Positions 51,909 through 61,700 of a stretch of DNA of 64,000 nt are shown here, piece after piece; position 1 is the first letter of the stretch; every line of letters begins with the position of its first letter. Source of the stretch: Vitis vinifera. Taxonomy: Eukaryota > Streptophyta > Magnoliopsida > Vitales > Vitaceae. Location of the stretch: assembly GCF_030704535.1 (NCBI RefSeq), contig NC_081810.1:4001501-4065500 (forward strand), written 5' to 3'. The translations under genes and the position numbers were made by a program. The notes under the pieces are model-generated. The model did no database searches. It saw only the letters and a program-made list of their open reading frames with translations, and was not told the origin of the DNA.

Positions 51909-52230
51909 ATAGTGTTGAGTTAGCTATAATAATAACGATAAGTTTTAAGATACAAGAAAAATAATTTAGATATATTTTTTATTTTAAAAATAAAAATAGT
52001 AATAATTGTTGTATTTTACGTAGGAGGGAAATGTACGCAAATGACACCTAATTAAATCCATGTTTCATATTGAAATTCTCAATTTATCACGATTTTTTTA
52101 ATAATTTTTTATTATATTTAAAATTATCGTTTTTCATTTATTCATTACTTTGTTTGTTCATCAGTGAAATTGTGTCCTTAAAATAAGAGAAGCAAAAGGA
52201 GATTTAAGCCGGGTTCGGAGACCTGATCGG

Positions 52231-52776
52231 CCAGCCAAGCCCGCAACCTGAAACTTCCACTTGCGAAATCCTCTCTTCCATACTGTAGATTCTGCTCGAC
52301 GACATCTTTCGTGTCGTTTTGGTCTCTGCAATACTCGAGGAGGTTAGATCATTCACTTTTCTCACATTTTCTAACTGATTTCGATTTCACCGTGTTCATT
52401 TCACTTCAATTCAACCAAGGAGAAAAAGAAACCTTTTTGTTAGATGCGGAACCCTAATTCGATTTTCCTAATTTGATTTCATTTACCCTTGGTTTGATTT
52501 AAGAGAAAGTGAAAGAAAACGAAAGAACTTGGGGAATTTGAATGCCATGTTTCATATTCGATTTAAAATCTTGTAATCTTCTGTTTTCCTGCAGATTCTT
52601 AATGGCCAAACTGAGTGCCACTGAATTCATTGTATTCCGCGTCTGATTGTGTGGTTTTTGTTTAAGTGAGATCGTTTGTGTTTCTGCTCCCATTGAAATC
52701 ATACGGTTCCGCTTTTGTTTTCTTAGCAACCAAACAGAGGGTCAATGAACTTTGACTGTTTTCAGTGTTTGAGACT
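52231..52776 (+). promoter_or_regulatory. Leader region of the PPR gene with a probable leader intron
   Basis: A GAG|GTTAGATC donor-like site near 52342 and a TGTTTTCAG acceptor ending at 52765 would remove about 420 bases, leaving only 11 bases before the ATG at 52777. The sequence is otherwise CT-rich leader-like DNA. Splicing is inferred. Confidence 0.4.
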
Positions 52777-54105
52777 ATGATTTGTGTTCGTAGGGAATGT
52801 TTTAGGAGTCTCTGCTCTAGCAGAAATTCTATAAAACAAGTTTTCTCTAGAAACCCATGTCAAAATTATTCTCCATACTCCAAAATTTACTCAAATTATA
52901 CACCTTCAGCCTTGGATTTTCCATGTTATTTGCATCAGATTAATAACACATCGAATCCTAAAAAACTTTCTACTCAAATTCAGATAGGGTCCAATTCATA
53001 CAAATACACCCACCTTTCATTCTATTGTTCTTACTCAAGTGGAGCCTTCAGATCCTTCAAAAAGAGAGCTCGGAAAAGGTTGAAAGCCAATGCCAAACCT
53101 TGCCTCAATGAAGCTCAATTTCACCAAGCTATATCAGAGCTCCTTCCAAGATTCAGTGCAGGAGAATTATGTGAGGTTTTGAATCTTCAAGAAGATCCTA
53201 TAGTGTGTCTAGAGATATTCAATTGGGCATCACAACAGCCTAGGTTCAGGCATGATGTTTCGACTTATCACATTATCATAAAGAAGCTTGGTACTACAAA
53301 ATTGTACCAGGAAATGGATGATGTGGTGAATCAACTGCTTTCTGAGCCTAATATTGGTTCTGAGGCTCTATACACCACCATTATATATTTTCTTACAGAA
53401 GCTAGGAAGTTGACCCGAGCAGCCATTATATTTAAGCATATGAGAAGTTGCAGTAACTTGGATTGTAGGCCTTCTATTAGAACGTATAACCTTCTCTTTG
53501 CAGCATTTCTGAGTAGGAGAAGCGATTCTTATATAAACCACATGTATATGGCAACTATTAGATGCCTTTTCAAGCAAATGGTCAATGATGGAATTGAACC
53601 TGATGTTTTCTCTTTAAATTCAATGATCGAAGGGTATGTACTTTCCCTTCATGTCAATGATGCCCTTAGAATATTCCATCAAATGGGTGTGGTCTATAAC
53701 TGTCTGCCCAACTCACATTCCTATGATTACTTGATCCATGGGTTATGTGCCCAAGACCGAACAAACAACGCTAGGAAGTTATGCAATGAAATGAAGGGGA
53801 AAGGGTTTGTTCCGAGCAGTAAATCATACAACTCACTTGTGAATGCTCTGGCTCTCTGTGGAGAGGTTGATGAGGCTGTGAATTATCTCTGGGAGATGAC
53901 TGAAAAGCAAAGGTCAGCCGATTTCATTACATACCAGACAGTGCTGGATCAGATCTGTAGACAAGGAAGGACGCAAGATGCCATGAGTTTGTTAAAGGAA
54001 TTGCAAGTGAAAGACCTTCTGGATGGGCATACCTACCAGAAGCTGCTATCATTGCTTGAACAAGAGTTTGGAAAATTAAACAACCAAAATCAATTTAGGC
54101 ACTGA
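52777..54105 (+). CDS. Pentatricopeptide repeat (PPR) protein, mitochondrial-type
   Basis: PPR proteins bind organelle transcripts and steer their processing. This intron-less frame gives 442 residues from the ATG at 52777; the open frame extends upstream to 52765 only by a GTG. The N-terminus (MICVRRECFRSLCSSRNSIK) is Arg/Ser-rich and lacks early acidic runs, which suggests mitochondrial import. After a basic stretch (FKKRARKRLKANAK, about residue 90), P-class PPR motifs follow. They include TYHIIIKKLG, TYNLLFAAFL, VFSLNSMIEGYVLSLHVNDA, SYDYLIHGLCAQDRTNNARK, SYNSLVNALALCGEVDEAVN and TYQTVLDQICRQGRTQDAMS. No E or DYW tail is seen, so RNA editing is not suggested. It resembles the small At3g25210/At2g27800 group from memory; I cannot decide which. 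Confidence 0.93.
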   Translation: MICVRRECFRSLCSSRNSIKQVFSRNPCQNYSPYSKIYSNYTPSALDFPCYLHQINNTSNPKKLSTQIQIGSNSYKYTHLSFYCSYSSGAFRSFKKRARKRLKANAKPCLNEAQFHQAISELLPRFSAGELCEVLNLQEDPIVCLEIFNWASQQPRFRHDVSTYHIIIKKLGTTKLYQEMDDVVNQLLSEPNIGSEALYTTIIYFLTEARKLTRAAIIFKHMRSCSNLDCRPSIRTYNLLFAAFLSRRSDSYINHMYMATIRCLFKQMVNDGIEPDVFSLNSMIEGYVLSLHVNDALRIFHQMGVVYNCLPNSHSYDYLIHGLCAQDRTNNARKLCNEMKGKGFVPSSKSYNSLVNALALCGEVDEAVNYLWEMTEKQRSADFITYQTVLDQICRQGRTQDAMSLLKELQVKDLLDGHTYQKLLSLLEQEFGKLNNQNQFRH

Positions 54106-56697
54106 GAGCTGGGGTCCTCCAAATGGAATCGATGATGTGTTCTTGTTTTCATGTGGAGATATCTGTACTATTGTTGATGTTATCTATGAAAAGGGTTCAC
54201 CTCCAAATTAAGGAGGGTTGAGTTTGGTTGTTAGTCCTTGCTTAACCTTTTTCAGGAGTTAAATAAATTATGAATATAGTGTATATTACTTCGAGCAGTT
54301 GAAATCTGAATTAGTTTTATGTAGCTGTTAACTATGTTATAGTATGGTTTTCCCAGGGACTATGAAATTAACATGTTTTGCCTACCAGAATATCATCTTT
54401 CTTTGACCTCTAATTTCAATATCAATTAAAATTTCTTCAGAGTACTTACATGAGACTGATTTATGTGAGTTAAACATCTCTCATCATGATCTCAGTATTG
54501 TCTGGAGTTCTAGTGGAGAGCTTTATTCTTTTCCTTAGCATTTTCTCCTGTTTTTTCTTTTGGAGCTATCAGATTTCCTTACTGAAGACTTTGCTCAGAT
54601 TATATATATACTTGTATATAATATTCATGGTTTAAGAGTTGTGAAGTTAAGAACCGAAGAGGAATTGCATTCTGCAACCTAGATGGTTTTTGCCTTTTTC
54701 ATAGTTCAAAGTCGCAGTATTGGTCATTGACTCGAGAGATCCTGAGGCACATCAGTCTCGGTATCTCAGATTGGTATAAGGTGATACGCAAAAAATTCTA
54801 ATTTAAGAGGTCAAAATAATTTAAAAAAATTATGAAATTTATTAAAAAATTAAATACAAATAAGTAGAGTAAAAAATTAATAAAATAAACTTCTATTATA
54901 TTAAAATTATTCAAATTATAATAAAAACATATTTTGGGATGATTTATAATAATATTAAAAATCTCTAAAAATATTTTAATTTAATCACTTGATAATAAAT
55001 GTTTCTTATTGAAGATGAAAATAATAAAAGGTAAATTTTTTTAATAAAAATTTGTTTGAATTAAATATTTTGAAAATTTTAAAATATATTTTCAATTATT
55101 AAAAAAATAAAACCATGATTCATCTTTAAAAAAATAAATATAATTTTTTTTATAAAATATATTCATTAATTTTAATTTTTATATAAATATTCATTTCCTA
55201 TAAGTTTAATATTCATTATTCATTTTTTATCATTATAACTTTCATCAAATTATTTAAAACCCAAATACTCATTATTTACTTAAAAAATAAATTCATATTA
55301 TTTAAAATCTAAATCCTCATCTCTTTAGATACCTATAACCCTCGTGTCCACGGTCAAACACCTATCTCTCTCAAGATACCCATTTCTCCTCTAAAGCCAC
55401 AAGTCTCAAGCAGCTACTCATCAGACCCACTTTCTATTTTCTCCCACTTCCATAAATCACCTCACCGTCGATAGCAGTGGTGTCGGAGTTTGACGACTCT
55501 GCCTCCTTCTCATGTCGCTCATTTCCATCTCCAACAGGAACTTGGGCTATTCGAACAAGCAAGCATGCTTCTTCAATCTTGCCAGCAACTCCAAGATGTA
55601 GGGTTCTAACTTCTAACTCTCTGTATTTTTCATTTTCGCGGGTTTTGATCCTCTCATCTTCTCCACAATTTCTACTCCAATATTACATTTTTTTCCATTT
55701 GCAATTACCCAAATAGCTTAGTCTCAACATGATCTTGGAGTTGTCTCAAAGTTTCCATGGGATTCATTTCGAGACTGTTCATTTATCTTCAATTCAACCA
55801 GGTTTGTTCACAAGTTTGACAAAATATCCAACTCGGGTATCGGTCCAGTACCGGCCATGGTCGAGGTGGATACGACTTGGCCGAGTTGTACCAGTCTCAA
55901 TGGAGATTTTGAACCCTGACCTTTTTTATTAAACCTAACATTTAACAACTTAAGATGACTTAAAATTAAATTGTACTTAAGTTATTAAGTTTATGAGTCA
56001 TTAACTTGAGTTACCAAATTCATTTTTAGTCTTTAAATTGAGTTATTAAACACGTTTCTACTGGTGGGAGGAACTTGGTGCTTGTTTAGTGTACCTTGTT
56101 GGATGGTTCTTTCTTCGCTCTTTCCTCTCCCTTTCTTTCAGCTCCTCAACTGTATTGGTTCAAGCCAATATTTGGATCTTCGGGTGATAAAAGTCAATAT
56201 GAGCACTTGAGAATTGAATTACCCTGAAATAAAGCTTGACTTCTATCGATTTAGTGATTGGTTACAAGAACTGGTGCATAGGACCCTGATATGGAATGCT
56301 TAGTCAGCCATATGGCGTTCCTCACATTCAAAAAGTAGGTCTGAAGGGAAAGAGAAAAAGATAACACTTTTTTTTCTCCTAAATTCTTCTAAGATTTAGG
56401 CTATGTAGTGGAAAGATACAATGATACCTAACTCAAGGCGTAAGTAGGTATTTTTACCATTAAAAATGCTCTAAAAAGTCATTGAAGAAAGAAAAGTCAT
56501 AGGGAAGGCAATATTTTCGGTTGAAGAATGGAAGGGGTGGCATATTTACCAATTTTGTCTGGGCTTCCAATGGTATTATCATAGGCTACATGTGGCCCTG
56601 CCCCACATAGACGACAATCTAACATTGAAGAAAGAAAAAAGAAAAAAGTTGATCATCAATGTAAACCTAAAGGACATGTTATGAGTGTAAAATTAAA
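54106..56697. other. PPR 3' flank and unassigned intergenic DNA
   Basis: The first 200 bases are the likely PPR 3' UTR. From about 54.7 to 55.93 kb lies a stretch bordered by sequences rich in GTATC/TCTCGG words (near 54720-54785 and 55835-55920) that look like parts of a dispersed repeat. A CT-rich part at 55.33-55.7 kb contains open frames without a recognisable family. Confidence 0.4.
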
Positions 56698-56980
56698 GGC
56701 TATGTTTGGTGCTGCAAAATACCAAGGAAAAAAAAATTAAAATAAATGATTTTCTTATATTTGATTTTACAGTAAAAAAAAAAAATTTAAATTTATCAAA
56801 TATTTATATATTTATAAATTATTTAATCTTTATATAATAAATGGAATAATTAAATAAGTTTGAAGGAACATATCAAAATAATTTTTAAAATTAAAATTTA
56901 TTTTTTATTTTTTTCTATTTTTCTTTTTTGTTTTATTTCTCTCACATTTTCCCACAAGTTTTTCGAGAACCAAACATAGC
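56698..56980. mobile_element. MITE-like element with GGCTATGTTTGGT ends
   Basis: GGCTATGTTTGGT at 56698-56710 is mirrored by ACCAAACATAGC at 56969-56980, enclosing AT-rich non-coding DNA of about 260 bases. The length and end structure fit a MITE. Superfamily and target-site duplication were not settled. Confidence 0.65.
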
Positions 56981-57744
56981 GAAATGATATGTTTGGTTTG
57001 TTGAGGAAAATGATTTTATGTCTAATTATTTTATGAAAAATATTTAAAAAATTAAATATAATTAAAACTAGTTAAAAAAAATGGAATTTCTTTTTGTCCA
57101 AAATTTTATTTTTATCATGCTTTCCATGAAGTTATAAAATGCTAGTGCTAGCTTTTACTTTTAACATTGTAATTGCCATTGTCTTTTCCTCGTTGATACC
57201 TTTAATTGGTCGGAGAGGGGTGGCCGACCAAGGCTGATTCGTTGTTGATTTCTGTATATATTATTATTATTGTTATCAAACATTATATTTGACTCCACAA
57301 ATTTCACTTTTTATATTTAAGAATGATTCTACTTTATGGAGCAAGTGTGACAAGAATTGAATATCTAATGAACTTCTCAATTTAAGCACAAAAACAATTC
57401 ATAAAATAATAGGGTGATTGGTTGTGCCCCCATCACAATCCCATAGGCCCATTATAAAATAATTTCAAAATTAATCCTTGTTATTTTCCCTTCATATTCC
57501 ATATAGTAGACAAAAGGAATTAAACTATAGTTAAATATGAATGTTCGTGAAAGTAACGAGATAAGGTAAATGTACCATATTATATACTAAGGGTCTTTTT
57601 ACCATCATTTTTACTCGAAAGTGTTGTTTTTATTTAAAATGCTTTAGTGAAAATGTTTTATGAAAACGTTTTTAATTTTTTTAATATTTGAATTATAAAA
57701 ATTTTCAAGTGTTAAAAATGCTTCATAGAATTACTATCAAATGA

Positions 57745-57866
57745 GTTCTAAAAATGTATTTGACAACAATTTTAGAAAGTATTTATAACATTTATAATAT
57801 TTGAAATATAAAATTTTTATGTTAAGAAATACCAAAAATACTTTTTAAAATCACCATCAAATGAAA
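57745..57866. mobile_element. MITE related to the one at 51.8 kb
   Basis: The left end ATTTGACAACAATTTTAGAA and the right end, whose inverse reads ATTTGATGGTGATTTTAAAA, form imperfect inverted repeats around a non-coding core. It is the same family as 51791-51908. Similar sequence directly to its left (about 57.6-57.74 kb) may be a partial second copy. Confidence 0.55.
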
Positions 57867-58520
57867 TAATTGGTATTTGTTTTCTTATTTAATTCTAACT
57901 AGAACTTAAAACTAAATATTGTCCGAGAGTATTAAGTATTAGATTGTTTGTTTTTATAATATTTTATTTATATTAAGTATTAAAAAATAAAAAAAACTAA
58001 CATATTACTTTTTCCATTTAAAAAAAAGTCAAATATTTTTAATTTTTCTATTAAATAAAAAATTTATAATAAGTTATGAAAAAATAGAAAAATAAATAAT
58101 TTATAGATGAAAAGCAAATTGCTTTGAGAAAAAGCTACAAAGGCAAACATCTTAGTGTTTTTTTTTTATATAAAAATTACAAGCTATTTTTCAATACTAA
58201 AAATGATTTTTCATATTTTTAAAAATATTTCTTAAATTTTGTAAACACCTGTTTTTTGTTTTTTTTTTCAAAAATATTTTTTAGGCTAAAAAGGCTTATT
58301 GATTTCAAACAGACTCTAAGTCACAAATATTTGGAGCTCAAATTTTATTTTTTCAAATTGGTATTTTTCAAATCAAAAGAGGTTTAATTGGCCAAAAGAA
58401 ATGAAAAATAAACCTAAATTAGGGGGAAAAAAAGGTTTATATATGGTATAGGGGAGCTTTATGGGGAAAAAAAAAATCATCAATTATGAATAATAAATAA
58501 AAATTCATGAAAAAGGGTAA
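57867..58520. other. AT-rich spacer leading to the eEF1A copy 2 promoter
   Basis: No gene was recognised. The sequence has many A/T runs. A TATATATGG word near 58438 could be a TATA box if transcription of eEF1A copy 2 starts early. Confidence 0.5.
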
Positions 58521-58742
58521 GCAAACCCTAGCACCCAAGGGCGAAAAATGAGGCTGATATGGTAGCCGTTGGATGGAAAGCTAAAGATCCAACGGCTCAA
58601 AGAGAAACCCTAAGCGCACTGGGGAACCCTAGCCACTTTAAAGCAAGAGTGACCTCCCGCAAGCTCAGCCTCTCTCAATTGGCATTCTCTCTCCCTCTGC
58701 TTGAAGGCGAGAGAGATTTTCTCTTCTTCTATCAGCTTCTAG
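58521..58742 (+). promoter_or_regulatory. Promoter/leader exon of eEF1A copy 2 with telo-box-like elements
   Basis: AAACCCTA-type words lie near 58524, 58605 and 58625; they are typical of plant translation-machinery promoters. A TATA-like CTTTAAAG is at about 58636, followed by a CT-rich leader ending CTTCTAG at 58742. The next bases GTCAG form the donor of a leader intron. Which TATA-like site is used cannot be told from sequence. Confidence 0.6.
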
Positions 58743-59819
58743 GTCAGATCTCTCTGTTCCTTTGTCTCCTTAAGGTTTCTCTATTGTTTTTCTTTATGAT
58801 ATTAATAATAATATTATCATTGTTGTCTTGTTTGAATTCCTTATCTCTGTTAATATAATCTATATTCTGGATAATCTGGATGTGGAATGATTTGATGAAC
58901 AAGTTTGGAATTTGCTTCTGTTTTCTTTGTATGTGTGTACTGCTTGATTTGAGTTGAAGTATTGGATTTGTTTCTGATCCATATGTTTAGATCTGTTTTT
59001 TCGTATCGATCACGATGGATTATGTGGATCCCCGATCTTGAATTTTTTTCGTAATTGGATGTGTCTAGGTTTTCTGTTTGGGATATATTAAAATTTTCTA
59101 TTGTTCTTCTTCAACGCGTGATCTCATAGGCCTACTTGCTCGTTTAGTATTTTTGGATTACGGTTTTTGCTTCGGATTTGGGTTTTTAATTCCAGATCTG
59201 GAGCGGTTATCATATGTCATCTATTTGCTCGGTGAGGAATTCGAAAGAAAAAGAAAATTAAAGCTTCAGCTTCACTAGCGGGGTTAAACTAAATTTAGTT
59301 GGTCAATTTTATGAATCATGCAAAAAAAAATTGAATATTGTTTGTTATAGATCGGCATGACTCGTTATTTATACTATTTTCTTTTTGGAAGTGAATAAAG
59401 TAATTTATGGGCTGGATCTTTACTATAGAGTAATGCAGATCCGGTTCTAGTTTTTGATGGAAATATTATGTTATTGGATTTTATTTAATTTGCTTGTTAC
59501 TGTTTTAGTTTTCTCATATCATCTTGCATTCTTCTAAGTATTTATAATAGTAAAATATGATTATATGTTGTATCTCTTTCCTAGGTATAGGGTTTTGGTA
59601 ATTTTTAGTTTATTGTACCTTGGCATATCTACTGGATTTCAATAAGTTTAGTTTTTGTTGTCATTCTGAATCAAACTGGTTTTTATTTTCTGTTTCAAGT
59701 ATGGAGTTGACAAGGTTTTGCAATTCTAATTGTGTGGCTAAAAATATATATTTGGCTTTAGATTGCTGTATGATATGGATTCATGAAATTGATCTTTAAC
59801 TTTTTCAATCAGATTTCAG
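58743..59819 (+). other. Leader (5' UTR) intron of eEF1A copy 2
   Basis: It runs from the GTCAG donor at 58743 to an AG at 59812 or 59819, about 20-30 bases before the ATG. It is T-rich and about 1.07 kb long. Unlike the leader intron of copy 1, it shows no tRNA-like insert, and I see little sequence similarity between the two. Confidence 0.7.
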
Positions 59820-59840
59820 TTTTTCTGCTAAAAATTCATA

Positions 59841-61270
59841 ATGGGTAAGGAGAAGGTTCACATCAACATTGTCGTCATTGGCCATGTCGACTCTGGCAAG
59901 TCGACCACCACTGGTCACTTGATCTACAAGCTTGGAGGTATTGACAAGCGTGTTATCGAGAGGTTTGAAAAGGAGGCAGCTGAAATGAACAAGCGGTCCT
60001 TCAAGTATGCCTGGGTGTTGGACAAACTGAAGGCTGAGCGTGAACGTGGTATCACCATTGATATTGCCTTGTGGAAGTTTGAGACCACCAGGTACTACTG
60101 CACTGTTATTGATGCTCCTGGTCATCGGGACTTCATCAAGAACATGATTACTGGTACCTCACAGGCAGACTGTGCTGTTCTCATTATTGATTCCACCACT
60201 GGTGGTTTTGAAGCCGGTATCTCCAAGGATGGACAAACCCGTGAGCATGCACTGCTTGCTTTCACCCTTGGTGTGAAGCAGATGATTTGCTGCTGTAACA
60301 AGGTGAGCTTCATGAATAAGCATACCCATGTTTTTGTTTCAGTAGTTAACATTGGAAACTAATTTTCTTGTATCACATGGGTTTGTAGATGGATGCCACA
60401 ACACCAAAGTACTCCAAGGCAAGGTACGATGAAATCGTGAAGGAAGTTTCTTCCTACCTGAAGAAGGTTGGATACAACCCTGATAAGATTCCATTTGTCC
60501 CCATCTCCGGCTTTGAGGGCGACAATATGATAGAGAGGTCTACCAACCTTGACTGGTACAAGGGCCCAACTCTTCTTGAGGCCCTGGACATGATCAATGA
60601 GCCCAAGAGGCCCACAGACAAGCCACTGCGACTCCCTCTTCAGGACGTGTACAAGATTGGTGGGATTGGAACTGTCCCAGTGGGACGTGTGGAGACTGGT
60701 GTCCTGAAGCCCGGTATGGTGGTGACCTTTGGCCCCTCTGGACTGACAACTGAAGTCAAGTCTGTTGAGATGCACCATGAGTCTCTCCCAGAGGCTTTGC
60801 CTGGTGACAATGTTGGCTTCAACGTGAAGAACGTTGCTGTGAAGGATCTCAAGCGTGGGTTTGTTGCCTCAAACTCCAAGGATGACCCTGCTAAGGAGGC
60901 AGCCAACTTCACCTCCCAGGTCATCATCATGAACCACCCGGGTCAGATCGGAAATGGCTATGCCCCTGTTCTGGACTGCCACACCTCCCACATTGCTGTT
61001 AAGTTTGCTGAGATACTGACCAAGATTGACAGGCGATCTGGCAAGGAGCTTGAGAAAGAGCCCAAGTTCTTGAAGAATGGTGATGCAGGGTTTGTTAAGA
61101 TGATTCCCACCAAGCCCATGGTGGTGGAGACTTTCTCCGAGTATCCCCCACTTGGTCGTTTTGCTGTTCGTGACATGCGTCAAACTGTTGCTGTTGGAGT
61201 CATCAAGAGCGTGGAGAAGAAGGATCCATCTGGAGCCAAGGTCACCAAGTCTGCAGCAAAGAAGAAGTGA
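59841..61270 (+). CDS. EEF1A: Elongation factor 1-alpha (eEF1A), copy 2
   Basis: Exon 1 (59841-60302, 154 codons) and exon 2 (60389-61270, 293 codons plus stop) join at the conserved plant eEF1A intron position. They give a 447-residue translation elongation GTPase identical in protein sequence to copy 1. G1 GHVDSGKS, G3 DAPGH and split NK|MD are intact, as are domains II and III and the AAKKK end. It lies in inverted orientation about 27 kb from copy 1. The coding intron here is 86 bases and unlike the 103-base one in copy 1. Exon 2 is far closer to copy 1 than exon 1 is, which suggests gene conversion. Both copies look functional. Confidence 0.98.
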
Positions 61271-61700
61271 AATGTGCCTTTGAGGATATTTATCCTAGAT
61301 AGACTAGTTATGTCTTTAATTGGTGTTATTTGTTTTCGATTTTGTTTTGTTGATTTTGGCAGTTTTGGGTACAGCTCTGGAGATTTTCATTTCAGTTCTC
61401 TAATTTCACTTGCAAGGACGCAGACCTGGGTGCTTGATAGAAGGTGGAAGCTATAGCTGCCGTTTATTGTTTTGGTCACTTTACAGTACTCAGATGAGTT
61501 GCTTCATTTGGTTGATAAACAATTTCAATTTCTGTTTATTGTCAGGATCTTGGATTTCGGTACATTGCTTTTTAGCATCATTTTGTGTTTGGTATGAATT
61601 TATCCTCCGTTTTATCAGTATTTATTTATAACTGCTTTCAGGTAATATTTGGATCAAATTTTGGCTGCCCATTTTGATATTGGAAATGTTGCTCTTGTTT
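61271..61700 (+). other. 3' UTR of eEF1A copy 2
   Basis: T-rich sequence downstream of the stop shares a block at about 61420-61460 (CTGGGTGCTTGATAG) with the 3' UTR of copy 1. The poly-A site was not located. Confidence 0.6.

Larger units (their letters stand above)
48746..52230. other. AT-rich intergenic spacer
   Basis: No gene was recognised. It includes a TTTA-repeat run (about 49252-49284), the alternating purine-pyrimidine tract at 50926-50974 and a MITE at about 51.79-51.91 kb. ORFs such as 49929-50126 and 50875-51120 are low-complexity. Confidence 0.65.

Noticed and set aside
52765-52776. Upstream GTG start for the PPR protein
   Set aside because: Plant nuclear genes rarely start at GTG, and the base lies at a probable splice acceptor. 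The ATG at 52777 is preferred.
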